A stretch of 14,103 nucleotides of DNA from Firmicutes bacterium ZCTH02-B6 (lineage in GTDB: Bacteria; Bacillota; Limnochordia; Limnochordales; ZCTH02-B6). The DNA lies in assembly GCA_002159155.1 (NCBI GenBank), contig LZRQ01000083.1, forward strand, positions 1 to 14,103. The letters run 5' to 3'. Below, in pieces: positions 1 through 6,529 of this stretch. Every line of letters begins with the position of its first letter. Position 1 is the stretch's first letter. The notes under the pieces are model-generated. The model made no database searches, was not told the DNA's origin, and worked only from the letters and a program-made list of their open reading frames with translations. Made by a program: the position numbers and the translations under genes.

Positions 1-88
1 CGAGAACCCCGGGTCCAAGCTGGACAAGGCCCGGCAGTTGGGCGTGCCGGTGTTGACCGAGGAACAATTGGAGGAGCTGATCCGGTAG
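1..88 (+). CDS. ligA: NAD-dependent DNA ligase LigA, C-terminal fragment (BRCT end)
   Basis: This is the last 28 codons of a gene that begins outside the window, read from base 2 to the TAG at 86-88. The visible residues run ENPGSKLDKARQLGVPVL and then TEEQLEELIR. This matches the end of the BRCT domain of bacterial NAD-dependent DNA ligases, where a GxKLxKAxxLGVP pattern followed by an acidic helix closes the protein. LigA seals nicks in replication and repair using NAD+. The placement directly upstream of gatCAB is a common arrangement in Bacillota and supports the call. The catalytic adenylation and OB domains are not in the window, so only family and gene end are supported. Confidence 0.85.
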   Translation, partial: ENPGSKLDKARQLGVPVLTEEQLEELIR

Positions 89-429
89 TGGAAGCCATGG
101 ATGTGCGGCCGGGCGCGGCCGCGGGAGCGGAAGTGCCGCGTCTTTCGACGGCGGACGTGGCCAAGGTGGCGGCCCAGGCCCGCCTGCGCTTGACCGAGGA
201 GGAGCTTGAGAAGTTGAGCGGCCAGCTCAGCGACATCTTGCGCATGGCCGCCGAGCTCAAGGCGATCGATACGGAGGGCGTCGAGCCCACCGCTCACGGT
301 ATCCCGGTGTACAACGTCATGCGGGATGACGTGGTCGTGCCGTCCATGTCCCAGGCGGACGTGTTGTCCGGGGCTCCCGAGAAGCAGGACGGCTACTTCA
401 AGGTACCGCGCATCCTGGAGGAAGCGTGA
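88..429 (+). CDS. gatC: Asp-tRNA(Asn)/Glu-tRNA(Gln) amidotransferase subunit C
   Basis: GatC is the small non-catalytic subunit that wraps around and stabilises GatA in the GatCAB complex, which amidates misacylated Glu-tRNA(Gln) and Asp-tRNA(Asn) in the cytoplasm. Family marks are the N-terminal helix LSTADVAKVAAQARLRLTEE, the ILRMAAELKAIDTEGVEP segment and the C-terminal APEKQDGYFKVPRILEE end. The GTG at 88 overlaps the ligA stop (TAGTG), with GGAGGAG about 11 bases upstream. From there the protein has 113 residues, some 15-20 longer than usual. An in-frame GTG at 133, with GGGAG 5 bases before it, gives a 98-residue protein beginning just before the conserved helix and may be the true start. 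The stop overlaps the gatA start (GTGA). Confidence 0.93.
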   Translation: MEAMDVRPGAAAGAEVPRLSTADVAKVAAQARLRLTEEELEKLSGQLSDILRMAAELKAIDTEGVEPTAHGIPVYNVMRDDVVVPSMSQADVLSGAPEKQDGYFKVPRILEEA

Positions 430-1943
430 GCGGCGGCAAGGAGGCTGGGGCATTGGAACTGCACGATCTGACGGCACATGAACTGCGGCAAAAGCTGGAT
501 TCGGGCGAGGTCACCAGCCGCGAGCTAACGGAGGCGTTCCTCCGCCGCATCGAACAGCTCGACGGTGCGCTGGGCGCTTACATCACCGTCGCGGCCGAAG
601 AGGCGCTGGCGCAGGCCAGCGCGTACGACGAGGCCCGAGCCAAGGGTGAGCCGACGCACCCGTTGGGCGGGATCCCGGTGGCCCTGAAGGACAACTTGGT
701 GACCCGGGGTTTGCGCACGACGGCCGCGTCCCGCATCCTCGAAAACTGGGTGCCGCCCTATGACGCCACCGTGGTCGAGCGTCTGCGCGGCGTCAAGGCG
801 CCCATGCTGGGCAAGACCAACATGGACGAGTTCGCCATGGGCGGCTCCACGGAAACCTCGGCCTTCAAGGTGGCCCGCAACCCGTGGGACCTGAGCCGGG
901 TCCCGGGCGGATCCTCGGGCGGCTCAGCCATCGCGGTGGCGGCGGGCATGGCCGTGTGGTCGCTGGGCAGCGACACCGGCGGCAGCATCCGCCAGCCGGC
1001 TGCCTATTGCGGCATCGTCGGTATGAAGCCGACGTACGGCCGGGTTTCCCGCTATGGGCTCATCGCCTTTGCCTCGTCGCTGGACCAGATCGGGCCGTTT
1101 ACCCGCGACATCACCGACTGCGCCCTGGCGCTCAACCTGATCTGCGGCTTTGACCCCAAGGACTCGACCTCCGTCGACGTGGAGGTGCCCGACTTTACCA
1201 AGGCGCTGCAGGTTGACCCCAAAGGGTTGCGCATCGGTGTCCCTGTGGAGTACCTCAGCCAGCCGGTGGACCCGGACGTACGGGCGGCACTGGACAAGGC
1301 GCTGAAGCTCCTGGAAGAGAACGGCGCCGTCATCAAGGAAGTGTCCTTGCCTTCCACCAAGTACGCGCTCGAGGTTTACTACCTGATTGCCCCGGCGGAA
1401 GCCAGCTCCAACCTGGCCCGTTTTGACGGGGTGCGCTACGGCCTGCGGGTGCCTGCCAGCGACGTGCCCCGCATGATGGAGGAAACCAGGTCCAAAGGGT
1501 TTGGCCCCGAGGTCAAGCGCCGCATCATCCTCGGCACGTACGTCTTGAGCGCCGGGCACTACGACGCCTACTACAAGAAGGCGTCCCAGGTGCGCACCTT
1601 GCTGCGGCGAGACTTTGACAAGGCGTTTGCCGACGTGGACGTGCTGTTCGCGCCGACCACGTCGTCCACCGCGTTCCGGCTGGGCGAAAAGACGCAGGAC
1701 CCGCTGTCCATGTACATGACCGACTACTTCACCATACCCGTCAACCTAGCGGGCCTGCCGGGCCTGTCCATGCCCTGCGGCGTGGACAAGGACGGGATGC
1801 CCATCGGGCTCCAGATTATCGGGCGGCCCTTTGGCGAGGAGCAGGTGCTCAAGGCCGCGTACACGTACGAGCAGTTGGCCTGGCCCAAGGGCGCAGGGCG
1901 CGAGTGGCGGGCCGGCCGGGAGGTAGCCGTCGATGTCCGTTGA
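426..1943 (+). CDS. gatA: Asp-tRNA(Asn)/Glu-tRNA(Gln) amidotransferase subunit A
   Basis: GatA is the glutaminase/amidase subunit of GatCAB. It hydrolyses glutamine and passes ammonia to GatB. The amidase-signature fold is clear, and the Ser-cis-Ser-Lys triad can be placed by spacing: Lys88 in VALKDN, Ser163 in GGSSGGSA, and Ser187 in GSDTGGSIRQPA. The full length of 505 residues is slightly above the usual ~485. The GTG at 426 overlaps the gatC stop, with GGAGG only 4 bases upstream. An in-frame TTG at 453 has a perfect AAGGAGG (438-444) at 8-base spacing and gives the N-terminus MELHDLTAHEL typical of GatA, so either start is possible. The 3' end overlaps gatB by 11 bases, indicating translational coupling. 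Confidence 0.96.
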   Translation: MSGGKEAGALELHDLTAHELRQKLDSGEVTSRELTEAFLRRIEQLDGALGAYITVAAEEALAQASAYDEARAKGEPTHPLGGIPVALKDNLVTRGLRTTAASRILENWVPPYDATVVERLRGVKAPMLGKTNMDEFAMGGSTETSAFKVARNPWDLSRVPGGSSGGSAIAVAAGMAVWSLGSDTGGSIRQPAAYCGIVGMKPTYGRVSRYGLIAFASSLDQIGPFTRDITDCALALNLICGFDPKDSTSVDVEVPDFTKALQVDPKGLRIGVPVEYLSQPVDPDVRAALDKALKLLEENGAVIKEVSLPSTKYALEVYYLIAPAEASSNLARFDGVRYGLRVPASDVPRMMEETRSKGFGPEVKRRIILGTYVLSAGHYDAYYKKASQVRTLLRRDFDKAFADVDVLFAPTTSSTAFRLGEKTQDPLSMYMTDYFTIPVNLAGLPGLSMPCGVDKDGMPIGLQIIGRPFGEEQVLKAAYTYEQLAWPKGAGREWRAGREVAVDVR

Positions 1944-3396
1944 GACCAAAGTCGAGTACGAAGTGGTCATCGGTCTGGAGATCCACGCCGAGCTCAACAC
2001 CGAGTCCAAGGTGTTTTGCGGGTGCGGCACGACCTTTGGCGCGGACCCCAACAGCCTCGTCTGCCCGGTGTGCCTGGGGCTGCCCGGCAGCCTGCCCGTG
2101 CTCAACCGCAAGGCGGTGGAGTACGCCATCAAGGCGGGGCTTGCGCTCAACTGCGAGATTGCGCGCTACAGCAAGTTTGACCGCAAGCAGTACTTTTACC
2201 CCGACCTGCCCAAGGCGTATCAGATCTCCCAGTACGACCTGCCCTTGTGCCGCAAGGGCTGGGTCGAGTTTGAGATCAACGGCGAGGTGCGCCGCGTCGG
2301 GATCAACCGGGTGCACCTGGAGGAAGAGGCCGGCAAGTCGGTCCACTCAGGCGAGCGGCTCTTGGGCTCCGAGTACTCGCTCATCGACTACAACCGCGGC
2401 GGCATCCCGCTCATCGAGATCGTCACGGAACCGGATCTGCGCTCGCCCGAAGAGGCGCGGGTGTTCTTGGAGCAGCTGCGCCAGCTCTTGCTTTTCACGG
2501 GCGTCTCGGACGTGAAGATGGAAGAGGGCAGTCTCCGCTGCGACGCCAACATCTCGCTGCGGCCCAAAGGGTCGACCAAGTTCGGGGCCAAGACGGAGGT
2601 CAAAAATCTCAACTCGTTCCGTTCGGTGCAGCGGGCCTTAGAGTACGAAGCCCAGCGGCAGCGGGAAGTGCTTGAGAGCGGGGGCACGCTGTACCAGGAA
2701 ACCCGGCACTGGGATGAAAACCGCGGCGTGACGGTGGCCATGCGCAGCAAGGAGGAGGCTCACGACTACCGCTACTTCCCGGAGCCGGACCTGGTGCCGT
2801 TGGTGGTCGATGAGGCCTGGATCGAGCGCTTGCGGGCCGAGTTGCCGGAGCTGCCGCGCGCCAAGCAGGCCCGCTTTGTAGAGCAGTACGGCCTGCCCCG
2901 CTACGACGCGGAGGTGCTGACGACCTCGCCGCAGCTGGCCGATTTCTTTGAGGCGTGCGTGGCGGAGTACGGCCAGGCGAAACCGGTCAGCAACTGGATC
3001 ATGGGCGAGTTCTTGCGCCTGCTCAAAGCGGAAGGAAAGGCGATCCAACAGGTGCAGTTATCGCCCAAGGGTCTCGCCGATCTTTTGCACCTCATCGATC
3101 AGGGCGTCATCAACGCCAATGTCGGCAAGGAAGTCTTTGAGGAAATGTTCCACACCGGCAAGGAAGCGGGCGCGATCGTCAAGGAGCGGGGGCTGGAGCA
3201 GATCAGCGACACCGCCGCCTTGGCTGCCATCGTCGACCAGGTCATCGCCGCCAACCAAGACGCCGCGGAGACGGTGCGGAGCGGCGAGATGAAAGCCATC
3301 GGCTTCCTGGTCGGCCAGGTTATGAAACAGACGGGCGGCAAGGCCAATCCCAAGCTGGTGCAACAGCTATTGCGCGAGCGGCTGCTCGGGGATTGA
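1933..3396 (+). CDS. gatB: Asp-tRNA(Asn)/Glu-tRNA(Gln) amidotransferase subunit B
   Basis: GatB is the kinase and tRNA-binding subunit. It phosphorylates the Glu or Asp carried on the misacylated tRNA using ATP and completes amidation with ammonia from GatA. The N-terminal catalytic cradle shows VVIGLEIHAELNT and a zinc site of Cys29, Cys31, Cys44 and Cys47, followed by KQYFYPDLPKAYQISQYD. The helical and YqeY-like tRNA-binding tail covers roughly residues 300-487 and includes NWIMGE and GEMKAIGFLVGQVMK. At 487 residues the length is typical. The ATG at 1933 has GGGAGG (1918-1923) 9 bases upstream and lies inside the end of gatA. Having gatC, gatA and gatB together suggests that this organism lacks GlnRS and/or AsnRS, or has both routes. 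That is inference, since those genes are not visible here. Confidence 0.97.
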   Translation: MSVETKVEYEVVIGLEIHAELNTESKVFCGCGTTFGADPNSLVCPVCLGLPGSLPVLNRKAVEYAIKAGLALNCEIARYSKFDRKQYFYPDLPKAYQISQYDLPLCRKGWVEFEINGEVRRVGINRVHLEEEAGKSVHSGERLLGSEYSLIDYNRGGIPLIEIVTEPDLRSPEEARVFLEQLRQLLLFTGVSDVKMEEGSLRCDANISLRPKGSTKFGAKTEVKNLNSFRSVQRALEYEAQRQREVLESGGTLYQETRHWDENRGVTVAMRSKEEAHDYRYFPEPDLVPLVVDEAWIERLRAELPELPRAKQARFVEQYGLPRYDAEVLTTSPQLADFFEACVAEYGQAKPVSNWIMGEFLRLLKAEGKAIQQVQLSPKGLADLLHLIDQGVINANVGKEVFEEMFHTGKEAGAIVKERGLEQISDTAALAAIVDQVIAANQDAAETVRSGEMKAIGFLVGQVMKQTGGKANPKLVQQLLRERLLGD

Positions 3397-3399
3397 GCG

Positions 3400-4344
3400 G
3401 TGGCGGACACGGACGCTCCTCCTCCTGCCTGCCGGGAACGGTGGGCTGGGTTCGGGTTTCTGTTGATCGCCATCGTTTGGGGCGGCACGTTTCCGGTCGT
3501 CAAAGACCTGGTCGAGCGCGTGCCGCCCCACGCGCTGGTGGCTGCGCGCTTTTGCCTGGCGTGGCTGGTGTTGTCGGGATGGGCGTGGGGCCGGCGCCAG
3601 GCGTGGCGGCCCGGACTGCTGCGGGCCGGGGTGGTGGCCGGCCTCATCCTGTGGGGCGGTTTCTTCACGCAGACTTTGGGGTTGCAGTTCACCAGCGCCT
3701 CAAAAGCCGGCTTTATCACCGCGCTCAACGTGGTGTTTGTGGCCATCATGGCCGCGCTCTTCCTGGGCAAGCGGTCAGGTCCCAAAACGTGGATCGGGGT
3801 CGCGGTGGCCACCGTAGGCTTGGCCGTTCTAAGCGTGGACTTTTCCGCAGGGCTCACAGGGTTGACGCCTGAGATGGGCGACCTGCTGGTGCTTTTGTGT
3901 GCGGTTCTGTTTGCGGCCCACATCGTGGTCGTGGATCGGCTCGCGCCCCGGTTTGATCCGGTGCTCTTGGCCTGGGTGCAGATGGGGACTGTGGCCGCCG
4001 TGGCCACAACCAGCGCTTGGGCGTTTCACGGAGGGATGCCGGGCGTGCTGGCAGCCGAGAGTGCGGCTCCACTCCTGTACCTGGGGCTTTTGGCGACCGC
4101 CGGGGCTTTGCTTGCCCAGGTGAGCCTGCAGCGGTTTGTGGCACCGGCGCGGGTGGGACTTATCCTGTCGCTTGAACCCGTGTTTGCTGCTTTGTTTGCG
4201 TGGATGCTGCTCGGGGAAAGGCTGGCACCCAGCGGCTGGGTCGGGGGCGCGCTGGTGCTGGCCGGGGTGATTTTGGCGGAGCTGGACGCAGCGCACCAAG
4301 AGGCTGCGCCGCAGACGGCGGGGAAACCGGCGCGGGCGCGGTGA
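3400..4344 (+). CDS. DMT-superfamily (EamA) membrane transporter
   Basis: This is a 314-residue integral membrane protein with the two-repeat layout of EamA/RhaT drug-metabolite transporters, about ten membrane helices in all. Repeat one starts FLLIAIVWGGTFPVVK and includes the characteristic VAARFCLAWLVL and TSASKAGFITALNVVFVAI stretches. Repeat two ends with VGLILSLEPVFAALFAW, LLGERLAPSGWVGGALVLAG. The E-P-V-F...GE motif is the standard second-repeat mark. The family exports or imports small metabolites, amino acids or nucleotide precursors, but the substrate cannot be read from sequence. The GTG start at 3400 lies only 3 bases after the gatB stop, with a weak CGGGGA upstream, so it is probably translated from the gat transcript. 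A functional link to GatCAB is not implied. The C-terminus is a short, Ala/basic-rich cytoplasmic tail. Confidence 0.9.
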   Translation: MADTDAPPPACRERWAGFGFLLIAIVWGGTFPVVKDLVERVPPHALVAARFCLAWLVLSGWAWGRRQAWRPGLLRAGVVAGLILWGGFFTQTLGLQFTSASKAGFITALNVVFVAIMAALFLGKRSGPKTWIGVAVATVGLAVLSVDFSAGLTGLTPEMGDLLVLLCAVLFAAHIVVVDRLAPRFDPVLLAWVQMGTVAAVATTSAWAFHGGMPGVLAAESAAPLLYLGLLATAGALLAQVSLQRFVAPARVGLILSLEPVFAALFAWMLLGERLAPSGWVGGALVLAGVILAELDAAHQEAAPQTAGKPARAR

Positions 4345-4350
4345 CGCAGC

Positions 4351-4373
4351 TGCCGCTGCGGGGAGCAGCGGCA
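4351..4373 (+). other. Perfect 9-bp hairpin after the transporter stop
   Basis: TGCCGCTGC at 4351-4359 is perfectly complementary to GCAGCGGCA at 4365-4373, with a 5-base GGGGA loop. It starts 7 bases after the transporter stop codon. No T-tract follows (the next bases are AAGCGG), so it is not a classic intrinsic terminator. It may stabilise the 3' end of the gat transcript or act as a weak pause. The remaining gap up to 4471 holds no recognisable promoter. Confidence 0.5.
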
Positions 4374-4471
4374 AAGCGGACGCGATCGCTCGCCGTAACC
4401 GCCTGGTCGACGCGCAGGGGCAGCCTCGGGTTTGCCTGGGTTGCGGGGCCTTGGGAAGGGGCGGGGAGCGT

Positions 4472-5341
4472 ATGGCCGGGGGAGCGGACGTCGTCGGCCA
4501 GCTTGGGCCTTTGCCTATCTATGCCTTTGGGCTTATGACGGCGCTCGGGTTTGCGGTGGGAACCGCCGTCGCCCTGGCGCATGCGGAACGCTTTGGCGTG
4601 GCGCCGGCGAGACTTTACCAGGCAACGCCGCTGCTGATGGCCGCGGGGGTGCTGGGGGGGAGACTGCTTTACGTACTGCTCCACCTGCCCCGCTACGTTC
4701 GGGACCCGTTGGCCGTCTTTCACCTGCCTGAGGGCGGCTTCACGTTTTACGGAGCGCTGCTGGCAGGAGCGGGTCTGCTCGCCTTGTTGGCCCGCCGCGA
4801 CGGGTTTGACGCCTGGCGAGCCTTGGACGCCGCCGCGCCGGGCTTGGCCTTGGGCCAGGCCATCGGCCTCGTCGGTGCGCAGCTGCCGGGCCGTCCGACG
4901 GGTGTATGGTGGGCCGTCTGGGTCGGGGAAAACCTCGTGCACCCGATTCCGGCGTACGGCATCGTCTTTTGTTATGGGCTCTTTTTCGCTGTGTCCCGGC
5001 TGGCGCGGTATGGGCCGGCGCGGGGACGGCTGTTCCTCGTCTATCTTTTCCTTCATGGTCTGGGTTGGGCATTCATCGATATTTGGTCCGCTGGCCCCCG
5101 CTTTCTTGGCCTATCGTCGGGGCAGTGGGCCGGGCTGGCCGCGGCTTCGATGGCCGCCAGCGGCTTTTGGCTGATTCCCCGCCAATCTCCCCTCGATACC
5201 GTATCCACCGTCCAGCCTCCGTCGCCCGTGGCGAAGCCCGGGTCGCCGTCGGGCCAGCCACGCGCCCGCTGGCGAGGGGCTAGCGCCTGGCTGAGCGGGC
5301 TGGTCGTTCTCCTGATCTTGTACTGGATGCGCTGGGCGTAG
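4472..5341 (+). CDS. Prolipoprotein diacylglyceryl transferase-like membrane protein with a degenerate active site
   Basis: This 289-residue polytopic membrane protein follows the Lgt layout: an N-terminal PLPIYAFGLM helix, AGVLGGRLLYVLLHLPRYVRDP (residues 58-78), GGFTFYGALLAG (88-99), a central LALGQAIGLVGAQLPGRPTG (125-144), and a C-terminal HGLGWAFIDI ... LGLSSGQW (195-218). Real Lgt attaches diacylglycerol from phosphatidylglycerol to the lipobox Cys. Here the usual H of FHGG is Tyr93, the signature GRIGNFxN reads GLVGAQLP (Arg to Leu133, Asn to Ala136), and the C-terminal RxxVE is replaced by W199 and D203. There is an extra Pro/Ser-rich linker and a last membrane helix at about 270-287. 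The ATG at 4472 is chosen because GGGAAGGGGCGGGGAG lies directly upstream; an in-frame TTG at 4451 would add 7 residues. Family membership is fairly secure. Lgt enzymatic activity is doubtful. Confidence 0.75.
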   Translation: MAGGADVVGQLGPLPIYAFGLMTALGFAVGTAVALAHAERFGVAPARLYQATPLLMAAGVLGGRLLYVLLHLPRYVRDPLAVFHLPEGGFTFYGALLAGAGLLALLARRDGFDAWRALDAAAPGLALGQAIGLVGAQLPGRPTGVWWAVWVGENLVHPIPAYGIVFCYGLFFAVSRLARYGPARGRLFLVYLFLHGLGWAFIDIWSAGPRFLGLSSGQWAGLAAASMAASGFWLIPRQSPLDTVSTVQPPSPVAKPGSPSGQPRARWRGASAWLSGLVVLLILYWMRWA

Positions 5342-5422
5342 CGGCACCGGCTCGCCTGATGAGACGCGGCGGGCGGCAGGACGTGTTGATCCCACCGGCC
5401 CGCCTACAGGCCGCAGGTGGCC

Positions 5423-5452
5423 TTGGGCGCCCCGCGCCTCGCCGCATATACT
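5423..5452 (+). promoter_or_regulatory. Candidate sigma-A promoter for the APS kinase gene
   Basis: TATACT at 5447-5452 matches the -10 consensus at five of six bases. An 18-base spacer separates it from TTGGGC at 5423-5428, which keeps only the TTG of a -35 box. It sits 40 bases before the GTG start, in a gap that is otherwise GC-rich, so the AT-rich box stands out. This is a prediction from sequence only. Confidence 0.42.
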
Positions 5453-5491
5453 GGGGCGTGGCGTGTACAAGGTACAGGAGGAGGAACCAGC

Positions 5492-6172
5492 GTGGGCGAC
5501 CAGCGAGGTTTCGTCGTTTGGCTAACCGGCCTGTCGGGCGCCGGGAAGTCGACCATTGCCGCGGGATTGGCGAAGGAGCTGCAGAGCCGGGGATACCCGG
5601 TGGAGGTGCTGGACGGGGACGAGGTGCGGCAACGTCTGAGCAAGGGGCTCGGGTTTAGCCGTGCGGACCGGAACACGAACGTAGAAAGAATCGCTTACGT
5701 GGCCAAACTGCTGGCCAAGCACGGTGTCGTCGTCATCACCGCCGCCATTTCCCCTTACCGTGAAGCCCGGGAGCGGGCGCGTCACGAGATCGGCGATTTC
5801 GTTGAGGTGTACGTCAACTGCCCGTTGGAAGTGTGCGCCGCACGGGACGTGAAAGGCCTCTACAAGAAGGCGATCGCCGGCGAAATCCCCGCGTTTACCG
5901 GCGTCTCAGACCCGTATGAGGCGCCGGAGCGCCCCGAGATTACCGTCTTCACGGACCAGGAAACTCCGGCGGAAAGCGTGGCCCGCATCGTCCAGCAACT
6001 GGAAGCCATGCACTACATCCGGGGGGGCGGCTGTAGAGGCGGTGTGAGCAGCTCGTACGCCGCGGTCCAAGCCCGTCAGCGGCAGGCGTCCATCGAAACC
6101 TGGCCAGCCCGCAGTCACCGTGGCCGCCTATTGACACTGGCCGAGGCCTGTTGTATCATGCTGGAAAGTTAG
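5492..6172 (+). CDS. cysC: Adenylyl-sulfate (APS) kinase
   Basis: APS kinase phosphorylates adenosine 5'-phosphosulfate to PAPS with ATP, the second step of sulfate activation. The P-loop GLSGAGKS is at residues 13-20, DGDEVRQ at 41-47, the APS-binding FSRADRNTNVERI at 55-67, KGLYKKA at 121-127 and the lid FTGVSDPYEAPERPE at 135-149. The GTG start has AGGAGGAGG (5476-5484) upstream, and upstream in-frame codons have no such site. The normal fold ends near HYI at residue 176. A further 50 residues follow (RGGG... to LES) with no family counterpart, and their DNA contains the valS promoter. The tail starts at a run of seven G (6021-6027); with six G the frame would stop after eight more residues. 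The sat gene for the preceding step starts at 14041. Confidence is high for the core and low for the tail. Confidence 0.93.
   Translation: MGDQRGFVVWLTGLSGAGKSTIAAGLAKELQSRGYPVEVLDGDEVRQRLSKGLGFSRADRNTNVERIAYVAKLLAKHGVVVITAAISPYREARERARHEIGDFVEVYVNCPLEVCAARDVKGLYKKAIAGEIPAFTGVSDPYEAPERPEITVFTDQETPAESVARIVQQLEAMHYIRGGGCRGGVSSSYAAVQARQRQASIETWPARSHRGRLLTLAEACCIMLES
6131..6159 (+). promoter_or_regulatory. Strong sigma-A promoter of the valS T-box unit
   Basis: TTGACA at 6131-6136 is a perfect -35 box. It is followed after exactly 17 bases by TATCAT at 6154-6159, a five-of-six match to the -10 box. Transcription should begin near 6166-6168, a few bases before the T-box stem I. The promoter lies wholly within the last codons of the APS kinase reading frame. 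It is the best promoter match I found in the window. Confidence 0.85.
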
Positions 6173-6226
6173 AGCGTACGGCGAGGATGGGGAGGAGTAG
6201 GACGGCAACGGACCTCCCAGAGAGGC

Positions 6227-6333
6227 GGGTCCATCGGCTGAAAGACCCGCTAGGTACCACCGTCCGAAGGTCGCCCCGGAGCCGCTGCGCCGAGCGCCGC
6301 CCGTGTCCAGCCCATTTGACGGGGTCCATCGGC
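6227..6333 (+). repeat. 12-base direct repeat inside the T-box leader
   Basis: GGGTCCATCGGC occurs at 6227-6238 (one arm and loop of the stem I apex) and again at 6322-6333 (within stem II). The copies are identical and 95 bases apart. Each contributes to a different helix in the predicted fold, so the repeat could permit alternative pairing or be a coincidence in GC-rich sequence. Confidence 0.5.
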
Positions 6334-6438
6334 GGCCCGTAGGCGCGGCCGGGAAAGGCCCGTTACAGCCCCATGAGTGCCCGCTGTTCGTGCGCGTTTT
6401 GCAGGACAGGGGAACAAAGGTGGTACCGCGGAAGGCAG

Positions 6439-6477
6439 AGCCTTTCGTCCTTTGCTGGACGAAAGGCTTTTATTTTT
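6439..6477 (+). terminator. Intrinsic terminator of the valS T-box
   Basis: AGCCTTTCGTCC (6439-6450) and GGACGAAAGGCT (6457-6468) form a perfect 12-bp stem around a TTTGCT loop, followed by TTTATTTTT. The competing antiterminator pairs AAAGG (6416-6420) with CCTTT (6441-6445) and GGAC (6404-6407) with GTCC (6447-6450). The 5' arm of the terminator is therefore taken up when uncharged tRNA binds. Confidence 0.95.
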
Positions 6478-6529
6478 CAGCGGCGCGGCGCACGCCGCCC
6501 GTGCCACGGTTTCGCAGGAGGGGTTGGCC

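Larger units (their letters stand above)
6167..6480 (+). promoter_or_regulatory. T-box riboswitch controlling valS (GUC valine specifier)
   Basis: This 5' leader binds uncharged tRNA(Val) and allows read-through into valS when valine charging is low. Stem I pairs CGGC (6179-6182) with GCCG (6281-6284), GGGG (6189-6192) with CCCC (6274-6277), and GGACGG (6200-6205) with CCGTCC (6260-6265). The AGTA motif at 6196-6199 faces the specifier loop GAAGGTCG (6266-6273), whose GTC at 6270-6272 reads valine. The apex has CAGAGAG and a GCGGGTC/GACCCGC stem. Stem II pairs 6296-6301 with 6331-6336, and the stem IIA/B region shows GTAGGC (6339-6344) and CGTTAC (6361-6366). The T-box AAGGTGGTACCGCGGAA is at 6417-6433. 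Its UGGU bulge fits a tRNA ending A73-CCA, as tRNA(Val) does. The leader and the 49 bases after it fill the 357-base stretch between the APS kinase and valS. Confidence 0.95.

Noticed and set aside
924..1559. 211-codon open frame on the - strand
   Set aside because: It is antisense to gatA, with no domain and no ribosome binding site; a GC-driven shadow.
3393..3872. 159-codon + frame overlapping the transporter
   Set aside because: The EamA frame has clear membrane repeats, while this one is a Gly/Arg-rich shadow.
3099..4007. 302-codon open frame on the - strand across gatB and the transporter
   Set aside because: It crosses two real genes, and the translation is low-complexity Ser/Thr/Arg/Pro sequence with no family resemblance.
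6377..6529. Upstream extension of valS by 51 codons
   Set aside because: This stretch is the T-box and terminator. The ATG at 6530 has AGGAGG at ideal spacing and the normal family N-terminus.
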